From Halanaerobiales bacterium (GTDB taxonomy: Bacteria > Bacillota_F > Halanaerobiia > DY22613): a stretch of DNA of 52,045 nt. Every line of letters begins with the position of its first letter. Within the stretch, counting starts at the first letter, position 1. The notes under the pieces are model-generated. The model was not told the origin of the DNA, did not search any database, and saw only the letters and a list, made by a program, of their open reading frames with translations. A program made the translations under genes and the position numbers. The stretch covers positions 1 through 52,045 of the forward strand of contig JAGMES010000016.1 of NCBI GenBank assembly GCA_023128035.1. The letters run 5' to 3'. Below are positions 8,482-17,678 of this stretch, one piece after another.

Positions 8482-9996
8482 ATGAAAGGTTCAATCATGT
8501 TTCAAGGTACTGCCTCATCTGTAGGCAAGAGTCTCTTATCAGCAGCATTTTGTCGGATTTTTTATCAGGATGGATATAAAGTAGCTCCTTTTAAATCACA
8601 GAATATGGCGTTGAATTCTTTTATAACTAAAGCAGGTTTGGAGATGGGACGTGCTCAAGTCTTTCAAGCAGAGGCAGCAGGAATTGAGCCGACTGTAGAG
8701 ATGAATCCAATTTTATTGAAGCCGACTACAGATGTTGGTTCACAGGTGATAGTAAATGGTAAAGTGATGAAAAACATGGCGGCTAGTGAGTATTTCAAAT
8801 ATAAACCTAAACTCGGCAAAATGGTTCAGGAAACATATGATAAGTTGGCAGATAAATTTGATTTAGTGGTAATCGAAGGAGCAGGGAGTCCTGCGGAGAT
8901 TAATTTGAAAAGTGGAGATATTGTAAACATGGGAATGGCGAAGATGGCCAAATCTCCTGTGATTTTAATCGGTGATATTGATAGAGGAGGAGTTTTTGCA
9001 TCCCTTTATGGTACAATGATGCTTTTAGAACCTGAAGAACGTGCTTTAATTAAGGGTGTGATTATCAATAAATTTAGAGGTGATTTCAAACTTTTAGAAT
9101 CGGGCTTACATCAGTTGGAAGAGTTAGTTGGTGTACCAGTTTTGGGAGTAGTGCCATATACAAATGTACAGATTGATGATGAAGATAGTGTGACAGAACG
9201 ATTTAAAAGAAGAGAAACAGGAGATGGATTGAAGGTACAAGTAATTTTATTACCATTTATCTCTAATTTTACAGATTTCACCCCACTAGAGATGGAAGAA
9301 GATTTAATTTTAAGTTATGTACGTCGGCCTGATGAATTAGATAATCCGGATTTAATTATCATCCCTGGTTCAAAGAATACTCTGGAGGATCGGCTATATT
9401 TACAAAAAACTGGTTGGGATTCAGCACTTAGAAAATATGTTCGTGATGATGGATTATTGATTGGGATTTGTGGAGGATATCAGATGCTAGGTAAGATGCT
9501 TCATGATCCTTATGAGACTGAGAGTAGTTTAAGTTCATTGCCTGGACTTGGAATTTTAAATGCAGAGACTGAGATGGCAGAAGAAAAGACCACCAGACAG
9601 GTAGAAGGAATCTTTGAATATAGTGATGAGACCTATTTTGCAGGAATGAAGGGTATGTCAATCAAGGGTTATGAGATTCATATGGGCCAGACTAATCTTG
9701 ACGAAAAGATCGCTCAACCAATTCGCTTACACTCAGTTGATGAGTGGGATGGCGGAATTAATGAGCAAGGCAATGTAATGGGAACATATTTACACGGAAT
9801 CTTTGAGAATATCGCCTGGACTTGTCAGTTATTGAATAATCTTAGAAGAAAAAAAGGTCTTGATGAAAAAGAGGGAAGCGTAAAGAGTTATGCTGAACTA
9901 AAAGAAGCAGAATATGATCGACTAGCAGAACATGTACGAAAACATGTTGATTTAGATAAAATATATCAGATCATCAAAGAAGGTGTAGAAGTTTAA
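8482..9996 (+). CDS. cbiP: Cobyric acid synthase
   Basis: Amidates the b, d, e and g side chains of adenosylcobyrinate a,c-diamide using glutamine and ATP. 504 residues, normal for the family. N-terminal nucleotide-binding motif GTASSVGKS (8-16) and DIDRGGVFAS in the ATPase domain. The C-terminal class-I-like amidotransferase has its Cys in GICGGYQMLG near 329 and a His in GTYLHGIF near 437. The start follows GAAAGGAAGGCG. Its stop TAA shares one base with the ATG of cbiB (TAATG), so translation is probably coupled. Confidence 0.95.
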   Translation: MKGSIMFQGTASSVGKSLLSAAFCRIFYQDGYKVAPFKSQNMALNSFITKAGLEMGRAQVFQAEAAGIEPTVEMNPILLKPTTDVGSQVIVNGKVMKNMAASEYFKYKPKLGKMVQETYDKLADKFDLVVIEGAGSPAEINLKSGDIVNMGMAKMAKSPVILIGDIDRGGVFASLYGTMMLLEPEERALIKGVIINKFRGDFKLLESGLHQLEELVGVPVLGVVPYTNVQIDDEDSVTERFKRRETGDGLKVQVILLPFISNFTDFTPLEMEEDLILSYVRRPDELDNPDLIIIPGSKNTLEDRLYLQKTGWDSALRKYVRDDGLLIGICGGYQMLGKMLHDPYETESSLSSLPGLGILNAETEMAEEKTTRQVEGIFEYSDETYFAGMKGMSIKGYEIHMGQTNLDEKIAQPIRLHSVDEWDGGINEQGNVMGTYLHGIFENIAWTCQLLNNLRRKKGLDEKEGSVKSYAELKEAEYDRLAEHVRKHVDLDKIYQIIKEGVEV

Positions 9997-10940
9997 TGGA
10001 AAAGGTAATAATCATCGGAATGGCAGTACTTTTAGATTGGGTCTTTGGTGATCCATATTGGCTTCCACATCCGATTAGAGGAATTGGTTGGCTTATTAAA
10101 AAAATTGAACGAGGAGTAACAAAGTTAAAGATAAATAAACGTATACAAGGAGTAATTCTTTGGTTAGGCGTTATAATAATCACTTTTTATGTGAGCAGAC
10201 TTTTCTTGAGGATGTTGGAACTCATGCATCCAGTATTTTATATAGTCGGTCAAATAGTACTTCTCTATACTTGTTTAGCTGCTAAATGTTTAGAACAAGA
10301 GAGTCGTAAAGTGATGAATCAGTTAGAAAAAGGTGATCTAAAAGAAGCACGAAAGCTCTTATCCTATCTGGTAGGACGAGAGACAGATAAATTGACGAAA
10401 AGAAGTGTTATTCGGGCCACGATTGAGACGGTTGCGGAAAATATCGTGGATGGTGTACTATCTCCATTGTTTTATGCATTCATCGGTGGTGTTCCGTTGG
10501 CCCTGACTTATAAAGCTGTAAATACATTAGATTCGATGGTAGGATATAAAAATGAAAAATATTTAGAATTAGGATGGGCCTCTGCAAGAATGGATGATTG
10601 GGCCAACTTCATCCCAGCCCGTGTATCAGCGATGTTAATTCCAATTGCTGTATTTATTACAAAGGGTGATGCAATCTCAAGTTTTATGATTATGCTCAGA
10701 GATCGAAAAAATCATTCCAGCCCAAATGCAGGGCATCCTGAGGCTGCCGTGGCAGGAGGATTAAGTATCCGACTGGGCGGGTCAAATAGATATTTTGGAA
10801 AAATAGTAGAAAAGGCGACCCTTGGTGACCGGGTGAAACCTGTTAAAGAGGGAATGATCTCTCAAACTAATCATATAATGTATCTAACAGAAATACTAGC
10901 GTTAGTGCTTTTTAGCATAGTTTATCTTATTATTTATTAG
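9996..10940 (+). CDS. cbiB: Adenosylcobinamide-phosphate synthase
   Basis: Membrane enzyme that joins cobyric acid to (R)-1-amino-2-propanol O-2-phosphate. 314 residues with several hydrophobic helices. It shows the family signatures LDWVFGDPYWLPHPIRGIG near the N-terminus, ATIETVAENIVDGVLSPLF in the middle and SPNAGHPEAAVAG near 245-258. Overlaps cbiP by one base. The partner substrate is made by cobD and the kinase immediately downstream, so the whole aminopropanol arm is contiguous. Confidence 0.95.
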   Translation: MEKVIIIGMAVLLDWVFGDPYWLPHPIRGIGWLIKKIERGVTKLKINKRIQGVILWLGVIIITFYVSRLFLRMLELMHPVFYIVGQIVLLYTCLAAKCLEQESRKVMNQLEKGDLKEARKLLSYLVGRETDKLTKRSVIRATIETVAENIVDGVLSPLFYAFIGGVPLALTYKAVNTLDSMVGYKNEKYLELGWASARMDDWANFIPARVSAMLIPIAVFITKGDAISSFMIMLRDRKNHSSPNAGHPEAAVAGGLSIRLGGSNRYFGKIVEKATLGDRVKPVKEGMISQTNHIMYLTEILALVLFSIVYLIIY

Positions 10941-10960
10941 CAAGTTGAAAGGGGAGAAAA

Positions 10961-12040
10961 ATGTCTAAAGTAATTCATGGTGGAAATATTTATCAGTATT
11001 CGGATAAATTGATTGATTTTAGCAGTAATATCAATCCTCTTGGAATTCCTGGATCGGCAAAAGTGGTGTTAAATGAATCCTGGGAACATTTAGAACGCTA
11101 TCCTGATCTTTATTATACTTCTTTGCGTAATGCAATTGCCAACCACCATCAACTTGATGCAGATCAGATCATAGTTGGTAATGGGGCAGCAGAGATCATT
11201 TTTCTCATGGGAAGATTATTTCAGAATAAAAAGGTTTTAATCCCTATGCCAACCTTCGGTGAGTACAGGCAGGCGGTTGAGTTGGGCGGAGGTCAGGTAG
11301 AGATCGTCTATCGGGATTCAGAGAATGATTTTTCTTTACCTATAAATAAGATTCTTGATAATTTGAATCATGTGGATGGTGTAATTCTGTGTCATCCGAA
11401 TAACCCTACTGGAAAGTTGGTAGCAGAAGATAATCTAGTGCAGATTGTTGAGAAAACACGACAATTAAATAAAATGCTTATTCTGGATGAAGCTTTTATC
11501 GATTTTGCTTTCGACTCAGAAAAGAAGAGTGGATTAAAGTGGCTTAAATCACATCCTCAGATGATGATCATTCGAGCTTTCACAAAATTCTACGCAATGC
11601 CAGGTTTACGATTAGGTTATGGCTTAGGTTCATCTCAATTGATCGAAAGGTTGCACGAGATGCAAATACCCTGGTCAGTTAATAGTTTAGCTGTTGAGAT
11701 TGGGATACGAATTCTTCAAGATATAGATTATCTTCAGCGTTCAAAGGATTGGATTTTCGCTGAAAGAGAGTATTTTACTAATGCTCTTCGAAAATTACCA
11801 GATATACAGGTATATCCTACAGATGCAAACTTTATCTTATGTAAAATCCAAAGAGAAGATTTGAATGTTGGAGTTTTAAAAGCTAGAATGATTGATGAAG
11901 GAATTTTAATCAGAGATGCCAGTTCTTTTGCTGGATTGGATAATTCTTATTTTCGAGTGGCAATTAAAGATCACGAAAACAATAAATACCTATGTCAAGC
12001 TTTAGAAAAGTCTTTAAAAATTGATCAAAAGGTGTTTTAG
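10961..12040 (+). CDS. cobD: Threonine-phosphate decarboxylase
   Basis: PLP enzyme producing (R)-1-amino-2-propanol phosphate from L-threonine phosphate. 359 residues, fold type I aminotransferase family. It shows HGGNIYQYSDKLIDFSSNINPLG at the N-terminus (the typical CobD opening), CHPNNPTG, ILDEAFIDF and the PLP-lysine segment RAFTKFYAMPGLRLGYGLG (Lys near 209). It is related to histidinol-phosphate aminotransferase, but the N-terminal motif and cobalamin context favour CobD. A strong GAAAGGGGAG lies upstream. It abuts the next gene with no gap. Confidence 0.93.
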   Translation: MSKVIHGGNIYQYSDKLIDFSSNINPLGIPGSAKVVLNESWEHLERYPDLYYTSLRNAIANHHQLDADQIIVGNGAAEIIFLMGRLFQNKKVLIPMPTFGEYRQAVELGGGQVEIVYRDSENDFSLPINKILDNLNHVDGVILCHPNNPTGKLVAEDNLVQIVEKTRQLNKMLILDEAFIDFAFDSEKKSGLKWLKSHPQMMIIRAFTKFYAMPGLRLGYGLGSSQLIERLHEMQIPWSVNSLAVEIGIRILQDIDYLQRSKDWIFAEREYFTNALRKLPDIQVYPTDANFILCKIQREDLNVGVLKARMIDEGILIRDASSFAGLDNSYFRVAIKDHENNKYLCQALEKSLKIDQKVF

Positions 12041-12958
12041 ATGAATCAAATTGATCTACAGCAGAAAAAAAAGCAAACCTTTCGAATGCCAGGTTCATGT
12101 GGAGAACTTATTCAGGGAGTTTTAAATGGAAGAGAAATTTTGATCTCAACTCCGATTAATTTATATAATTATTTGACTATAAATCAGGAAGAAGGAGTTT
12201 TGTGGAATCAGCTTCCGAAAAAGATGCAACAGGGTATGGTTACTCTTTTACGTTTTTTACAAATTGATGTTGAGATGTTAGATTCATTAAGATTTCTACA
12301 TCAGACTGAAATACCCGTAGGTGTAGGGATGGCAAGTAGTACTGCTGACTTAGCTTTGGCTTGTGCAGGATTAGCATATTTTCTAGGGTTATCTCTTAGC
12401 AGTGCTGAACTAGCAAAATTAATGGTACAGATTGAACCGACAGATAGTATTATTTTCCCGGAAGCAACATTATTTGAACAAAAAAGTGCTCAGTTGCAGC
12501 AAAAAATCGGGCCTTATCCAGAAATGGAATTGTTAGTCTTAGGTTTAAATGCTACTCTTGATACGGTTGAATTTCATAAAAAACGATTATCGGTTCCGAT
12601 GGTAGATGAAGAGTATAGGCTGATGCTAGAAGGTTTTAGTGATAAGAATTTAAGATTAATCGGGAAAGCTGCTACATTGAATAGTTTTCAGTGGCAAAAT
12701 ATTTTACCTAAACTAGGGCTTAAAGAGATTGTAGATATATCTCTTTCACTAGGTGCCTACGGCGTTCAGGTTGCTCACAGTGGAACAGTCTTAGGGATAA
12801 TGTGTGACCCGATGGTGGTAAAATTTAATGAACTAAAAAGTGAACTAAAAAAAGCAGGAGTTTTGGAAAGTTATCCATATTTCTGGAGTTTGAAAACAGT
12901 ATCAGGCGGTGTAGAAGTTTTTGTAAATGGATCATTTACAAAAATATACTTAGTTTAG
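12041..12958 (+). CDS. pduX: GHMP-family L-threonine kinase (PduX-like)
   Basis: Predicted to phosphorylate L-threonine, feeding CobD. 305 residues. It starts with FRMPGSCGELIQG, the opening seen in PduX-type kinases, and has the GHMP ATP-binding loop PVGVGMASSTADLALA (about 90-105). The start codon directly follows the cobD stop. The ribosome binding site (AAAAGGTG) lies inside cobD, which implies coupled expression. Gene position between cobD and cbiC supports the role. The symbol is by homology of motif and context. Confidence 0.85.
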   Translation: MNQIDLQQKKKQTFRMPGSCGELIQGVLNGREILISTPINLYNYLTINQEEGVLWNQLPKKMQQGMVTLLRFLQIDVEMLDSLRFLHQTEIPVGVGMASSTADLALACAGLAYFLGLSLSSAELAKLMVQIEPTDSIIFPEATLFEQKSAQLQQKIGPYPEMELLVLGLNATLDTVEFHKKRLSVPMVDEEYRLMLEGFSDKNLRLIGKAATLNSFQWQNILPKLGLKEIVDISLSLGAYGVQVAHSGTVLGIMCDPMVVKFNELKSELKKAGVLESYPYFWSLKTVSGGVEVFVNGSFTKIYLV

Positions 12959-12969
12959 GGGGAAATAAG

Positions 12970-13611
12970 ATGGATTATATAAAAAATCCGATGGGGATTG
13001 AAAAACGAAGTATGGAGATTATTGAAGAGGAATTAGGCGCTAAAATTCATGATATTCCTCTAAAGATGCGAGCTCTAGTAAAGCGAGTGATACATACGAC
13101 AGCAGATTTTGAATATGCGGATCTTTTAGAATACAGTGATGATTTTGTTGAAAAGATGAAAGAAGCATTATTAAATAATTTACAGATTATTACTGATACG
13201 ACGATGGCTTTATCAGGAATTAATAAACGGGTATTGCATGGATTGGGAGTAGAGTATCATTGTTATATTAGTGATCCTGAAGTAGTTCAATTGGCAAAAT
13301 CTGAAGGTATAACTCGTTCGATGGCAGCTGTACGATTTGCTACTGAACGTTTTGTGCGCCCTATCTTTGTCTTTGGTAATGCTCCGACAGCAATTTTTCA
13401 ATTAAAAGAACTTATAGATCAAGGTTTATGTAAACCTGCTTGTCTTGTGGGTGTACCAGTTGGTTTTGTCGGCGCTGCTGAATCGAAGGAATTAGTTAGA
13501 GAACTAGGAATTCCTTATATTATAACTCGTGGACGTAAAGGTGGAAGTACGGTGGCTGCAGCAATTATGAATTCCATTCTATATGAATTAAAAGGAAATA
13601 TAACTCCTTAG
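12970..13611 (+). CDS. cbiC: Cobalt-precorrin-8 methylmutase
   Basis: Moves the C11 methyl to C12, giving cobyrinate. 213 residues, usual size. The catalytic His is in RVIHTTADFEYADLL (about 37-50). DTTMALSGINKRVL and the C-terminal ITRGRKGGSTVAAAI match the family. TTAGGGGGAAATAAG precedes ATG. It is followed 13 bases later by cbiD. Confidence 0.95.
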   Translation: MDYIKNPMGIEKRSMEIIEEELGAKIHDIPLKMRALVKRVIHTTADFEYADLLEYSDDFVEKMKEALLNNLQIITDTTMALSGINKRVLHGLGVEYHCYISDPEVVQLAKSEGITRSMAAVRFATERFVRPIFVFGNAPTAIFQLKELIDQGLCKPACLVGVPVGFVGAAESKELVRELGIPYIITRGRKGGSTVAAAIMNSILYELKGNITP

Positions 13612-13624
13612 GGGAGGATGGAAG

Positions 13625-14743
13625 ATGGAAGAATATGTACTACATCAAGGTAAACGACTTAAGATAGGATTTACAACCGGAACTTGTGCTGCAATAGCTG
13701 CTAAAGGTGCACTCTGGATGCTGATTAATAATAAGAAAACCGATAAAGAAACGATAACTTTGCCTCAAGAAGAAATTGTTACGCTGCCAATTGTCGATGC
13801 AGTCTATAAACTTAAGGAAGCATCAGCAGGTGTAATTAAAGATGGTGGAGATGATCCTGATATAACAACAGGTTTGATTATTTATGCTAAGGTTAGATGG
13901 TCAGATCAGCCAGGTGTTCATATTAAAGGGGGGATAGGAGTTGGACAGGTAACCCGTCGAGGGTTACAAGTTCCAGTAGGAGAACCTGCTATTAATCCAA
14001 TTCCTAGGAAGATGATTGTAAATGCAATAAAATCTCTTCTTCCAAAAGAAAAGGGAATAGAAGTGGAAATTTCTGTACCAGGTGGTGAAGAGGTTGCTAA
14101 AAAAACCTTTAATCCAGAGTTGGGAATAGAAGGAGGCATATCAATTCTTGGAACCACTGGAATTGTTAAGCCAATGTCTGAGGAGGCCTATCGTATTTCT
14201 CTGGCATTAAAGGTTAAACAATTGGCAAAAAGCGGAGCAAAGTTTGGTGTATTGGTTCCAGGAAATTATGGTGAAAAAGTTGCCTTAGAGCAATATAATA
14301 TAGATTCAAGATATTTGATTCAAACGAGTAATTTTATAGGATATCTTTTAGAGGTATGTGCTGATGAAGGATTAAAACGGGTTTTACTAATTGGGCATGT
14401 TGGGAAGTTGATTAAGGTTTCAGGAGGCATTTTTCATACTCATAGTCGTGTTGCTGATGCAAGACAGGAAATATTCGCAGGTTTAGTAGCACGTTTTGGT
14501 GGTAGTCAAAAATTAGTAGAAGATATTTTTCAGGCTAGTACAACCGAGACAATAGTTGAATTAATTGATCAAGCGAATCTTAGTCATATTTATTCGCCTA
14601 TTGCAGAGAGAATTGCTAAGCGGTGTGAAAAATATGTTTATGGAAAATTAGAAGTAGGTGTGGTTCTTTATACTTTTGATAAAGGTGTATTAGCTGAAAG
14701 TGAGAAAGCGAAAAGTTGGAAAAATGAAGGGTGGGATATATGA
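13625..14743 (+). CDS. cbiD: Cobalt-precorrin-5B C1-methyltransferase
   Basis: SAM-dependent C1 methylation specific to the anaerobic pathway. 372 residues. It has the typical start LKIGFTTGTCAAIAAKGA, then DGGDDPDITTGL, VTRRGLQVPVGEPAINP and LLIGHVGKLIKVSGG. GGGGAGGATGG lies before the ATG. Its last 13 bases overlap the start of cbiE. Confidence 0.95.
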   Translation: MEEYVLHQGKRLKIGFTTGTCAAIAAKGALWMLINNKKTDKETITLPQEEIVTLPIVDAVYKLKEASAGVIKDGGDDPDITTGLIIYAKVRWSDQPGVHIKGGIGVGQVTRRGLQVPVGEPAINPIPRKMIVNAIKSLLPKEKGIEVEISVPGGEEVAKKTFNPELGIEGGISILGTTGIVKPMSEEAYRISLALKVKQLAKSGAKFGVLVPGNYGEKVALEQYNIDSRYLIQTSNFIGYLLEVCADEGLKRVLLIGHVGKLIKVSGGIFHTHSRVADARQEIFAGLVARFGGSQKLVEDIFQASTTETIVELIDQANLSHIYSPIAERIAKRCEKYVYGKLEVGVVLYTFDKGVLAESEKAKSWKNEGWDI

Positions 14744-15399
14744 TATCATCAGATCAGAGAAAAAAGAAAATTCGGGTGATTGGCGTTGGCCCAGGGTCAG
14801 AAGATTATTTGTTGCCAATGGCATTAAAAAAGGCACGGGAGTGTGACTTGCTCTTTGGTAGCAAACGAGCCTTACGATTATTTGAAGGGGTAGGTGTGCC
14901 CTTTTTGGAGTATTCTGCAAATTTTTCCGACTATATTGATCTGTTTAGTATGGAAAAAGACAAATTGATTGGAATTGTTGTGGCAGGAGATCCGGGATTT
15001 TATAGTCTTTTGGCATTTTTACGAAAGCATTTTCCGCCAGAAAGTTTAGAAGTGATCCCTGGTGTCAGTTCTGTACAATATTTGTTTGCTAAAATAGCGA
15101 CTCCTTGGCAGAATTATTATCTTACAAGTTGTCATGGAAGAGAGCTTGGAAATCTAAAAGAATTAGTACATCAACATGGGAAGTTGGCGCTTCTAACAGA
15201 TTCTAAATTGAATCCAACTAATATATGTAAGCGATTACTAAGTACGGATGATGGTAATTCATCTTTTGAAAATTATAGAGTTATTGTTGGAGAAAACCTT
15301 TCATATCCAGATGAAAAGATTACGATAGGTAGTGTTAAAGAGATTGCTTTGATGGATCAATTTGGTATGTCGGTGGTGATAATTGACAATGAGTGGTAA
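14731..15399 (+). CDS. cbiE: Cobalt-precorrin-7 C5-methyltransferase
   Basis: Methylates C5 of cobalt-precorrin-7. In many organisms it is fused to CbiT; here the two are separate but overlapping. 222 residues. It has the methyltransferase opening VIGVGPGSEDYLLPMALKKA and the VAGDPGFYSLL loop, then VIPGVSSVQYLFAKI. The ATG at 14731 lies within the end of cbiD. A second in-frame start (ATA at 14742) is not usable, so the overlap stands. Confidence 0.93.
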   Translation: MGYMISSDQRKKKIRVIGVGPGSEDYLLPMALKKARECDLLFGSKRALRLFEGVGVPFLEYSANFSDYIDLFSMEKDKLIGIVVAGDPGFYSLLAFLRKHFPPESLEVIPGVSSVQYLFAKIATPWQNYYLTSCHGRELGNLKELVHQHGKLALLTDSKLNPTNICKRLLSTDDGNSSFENYRVIVGENLSYPDEKITIGSVKEIALMDQFGMSVVIIDNEW

Positions 15400-15976
15400 A
15401 AAGTTGTATCGAACAGGAATGATTTCAAAAGATGAATTAATTTTGGGTAATGCTCCTTGGACTAAACCTGAAGTTCGTGCAGTTACGATTGCAAAATTAG
15501 ATTTATTTCCTGATCATCATGTTCTTGATATTGGAGCAGGTACAGGAACGATTACTCTAGAGATGGCACGAAGATTGTTTAATGGTAGGGTTGTTTCTGT
15601 AGAGATGAAAGAAGAAGCCTGTCAATTGATAGATGCGAATCTTAAAAAGCTTGGATTAGAGAATGTAGGGTTAATTAAAGGAAAAGCTCCAGACTGTCTT
15701 CCAGATGAAGAATGGGATCGAATCTTTATTGGAGGGACTGGTGGAAATATTGAGGATATTCTTCAGTATGCTGTTAGTCATTTAAAGAAAAATGGAATTT
15801 TAGTGATGAATACTGTAACCATTGATACGTTGAGTAAAGCACAGTCTTTTTTTAAAGAGCGAGAGTTAATTCATGAAGTTGTTTTACTTCAAGTGAGTAG
15901 GATTAGAGAGATTGGTGGGTATTCGATGTATCAAGGAGAAAATCCGATACATGTTATTAGGTATGTTATTGGGTAG
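15389..15976 (+). CDS. cbiT: Cobalt-precorrin-6B C15-methyltransferase (decarboxylating)
   Basis: Methylates C15 and decarboxylates the C12 acetate. About 195 residues. The Rossmann SAM site is VLDIGAGTGTITLEMAR (about 44-60), with VISVEMKEEA-type loop VVSVEMKEEACQLID. ATG 15389 overlaps the cbiE stop by 11 bases; a TTG six bases earlier is possible. After its stop the frame continues into a cbiX-like stub. Confidence 0.93.
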   Translation: MSGKKLYRTGMISKDELILGNAPWTKPEVRAVTIAKLDLFPDHHVLDIGAGTGTITLEMARRLFNGRVVSVEMKEEACQLIDANLKKLGLENVGLIKGKAPDCLPDEEWDRIFIGGTGGNIEDILQYAVSHLKKNGILVMNTVTIDTLSKAQSFFKERELIHEVVLLQVSRIREIGGYSMYQGENPIHVIRYVIG

Positions 15977-16039
15977 TTAGTTGTTGTGGGGCATGGAAGT
16001 CGGGCAAAAGACGCTGCTCCTTTGAAAAAGATTTCTTGA
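15977..16039 (+). pseudogene. cbiX cobaltochelatase stub
   Basis: The frame directly after the cbiT stop reads LVVVGHGSRAKDAAPLKKIS and then TGA. That matches the N-terminus of CbiX sirohydrochlorin cobaltochelatases, whose conserved start is (L)V(L)VGHGSR. Only about 20 residues remain, with no start codon and no second half or metal-binding His region, before cbiL begins 65 bases later. It is a relic. Confidence 0.7.
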
Positions 16040-16103
16040 ATTATATAAGATAGAGATAAAGACTATGTAGATTAAATAAGATAAAACATTCTTGGAGGTA
16101 AAG

Positions 16104-16811
16104 ATGAAAGGTATTTTTTATGGAATTGGAGTTGGCCCTGGCTATCAGGGTTTGCTAACGATGCAGGGATATCAGATTTTACAAAAAGTTAATGTCATAG
16201 TACTACCAGTTAAGAAAGCAGGGATGAAGAGTATAGCCTATGAGATTGTCAAAGACTATATACCAACTGATGCACAGATTTTAGAACAGGTCTATCCAAT
16301 GTCATATAGTTCAGAGGTTTTAGATCAAGCCTGGAAAGAGAATACAGCAGAAATTGCTAAGTATTTAGATAAGGGAGATGAAGTTGCTTTTTTAACACTT
16401 GGAGATGCATTTGTTTTTAGTACTTATAGTTATATTCATCAACTATTAAGCAAACAAGGTTATAATGCTGAAACGATCTCTGGAATTACATCTTTTCAAG
16501 CTGCTAGTGCCAAAGCAGGCATCCCATTAGTTCAAGGAAACGAAAAATTAGCTGTCTTGCCTGGTACTGAAGATTTAGAAGAGTTAGAGCAAATTCTCAA
16601 ATTCTTCGACACAGTGGTTATTTTAAAAGTAAATAGAGTTTTCGAAGAAATATATGCATTCCTTGAAAGAAAAAACCTACTGACCAACTCATACATGGTC
16701 AGCAACCTAGGACTTAAAGAAGAAAAAATCTACTTAGATATTCCTTCTTTAGACACAGATGAAACCAAACTGCCATATCTAACTACACTGATCATTCGAC
16801 GTGAACGTTAA
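16104..16811 (+). CDS. cbiL: Cobalt-precorrin-2 C20-methyltransferase
   Basis: First dedicated methylation after cobalt insertion. About 235 residues. It has YGIGVGPGYQGLLTMQGYQ, where the family usually has GPGDPELLTLKA, so the second half of the SAM loop is atypical. VAFLTLGDAFVFSTY and ISGITSFQAASA follow the family. ATG 16104 is chosen because TTGGAGGT lies eight bases upstream; an earlier TTG would sit on that site. A 93-base AT-rich gap separates it from cbiF. Confidence 0.92.
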   Translation: MKGIFYGIGVGPGYQGLLTMQGYQILQKVNVIVLPVKKAGMKSIAYEIVKDYIPTDAQILEQVYPMSYSSEVLDQAWKENTAEIAKYLDKGDEVAFLTLGDAFVFSTYSYIHQLLSKQGYNAETISGITSFQAASAKAGIPLVQGNEKLAVLPGTEDLEELEQILKFFDTVVILKVNRVFEEIYAFLERKNLLTNSYMVSNLGLKEEKIYLDIPSLDTDETKLPYLTTLIIRRER

Positions 16812-16904
16812 CACTAAAGTGTTTATGCTATTAACCGTAAACTCTAAACTTAACTGTGAACTTTAGCCCCCACATGTTATGAAATTTAAGAAAAAGGATG
16901 TGAA

Positions 16905-17678
16905 ATGATGATTTATTTTATCGGAGCAGGGCCAGGCGATCCAGAGCTAATCACCGTAAAAGGTGCTAAACTTATCAAAGAAGCAGATATAATCGTATAT
17001 GCGGGATCATTGGTTAATCCTGAAGTTTTGCGAGAGGCTGGCCCGGATTGCGAGATTTATAATAGTGCAACAATGGACTTAGATGAAACGACAGAAGTAA
17101 TGGTAAATGGGATTAAAGAAAATAAAAAAGTAGTTCGTGTTCATACTGGCGACCCTGCGATTTATGGAGCTATACAAGAGCAGATGTATCGCTTAGACAA
17201 GGAAGGTATTCCTTATAAGGTTATTCCAGGTGTTAGTTCTTTTTGTGGAGCATCAGCAGCATTAAAAAGAGAATTAACAGTACCTGATAAAGCACAGACT
17301 GTGATTCTTACGCGAATGGAAGGACGTACACCAGTCCCTGAGAGAGAAAAACTTGCCAAACTTGCTGCACACCAATCAACAATGGTTATCTTTTTGAGTG
17401 TAGGAATGCTCGATGAAGTAGTAAACGAGTTGAGTCAACATTATCCTTCAACTACACCTGTAGCAGTAGTTTATAAAGCAACTTGGCCAGAAGAGAAAAA
17501 GGTTATTGGACAATTGGATAATATTGCTCAATTAACTAAAGATGCAGGAATTACTAAAACAGCTTTAATTATGGTAGGAGATTTTCTAAGAGAAGATCGA
17601 GATGAAGAGTCATTATTATATGCTTCACACTTTTCTAGTGAATTTCGACAGGCAAAGGATGATAAAAAGTGCGACTAA
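16905..17678 (+). CDS. cbiF: Cobalt-precorrin-4 C11-methyltransferase
   Basis: SAM-dependent C11 methylation. 257 residues. Opens with IYFIGAGPGDPELITVKGAK, then VYAGSLVNPEVL, HTGDPAIYGAIQEQM and VIPGVSSFCGASAAL, all matching CbiF. Two ATG codons are adjacent at 16905 and 16908; GAAAAAGGATGTG upstream fits either. It overlaps cbiG by ten bases. Confidence 0.95.
   Translation: MMIYFIGAGPGDPELITVKGAKLIKEADIIVYAGSLVNPEVLREAGPDCEIYNSATMDLDETTEVMVNGIKENKKVVRVHTGDPAIYGAIQEQMYRLDKEGIPYKVIPGVSSFCGASAALKRELTVPDKAQTVILTRMEGRTPVPEREKLAKLAAHQSTMVIFLSVGMLDEVVNELSQHYPSTTPVAVVYKATWPEEKKVIGQLDNIAQLTKDAGITKTALIMVGDFLREDRDEESLLYASHFSSEFRQAKDDKKCD

Noticed and set aside
16812..16904. AAACTCTAAACTTAACTGTG-like repeats between cbiL and cbiF
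   Set aside because: They are short imperfect AT-rich similarities only; there is no array or structure to support a CRISPR or telomere-like repeat.
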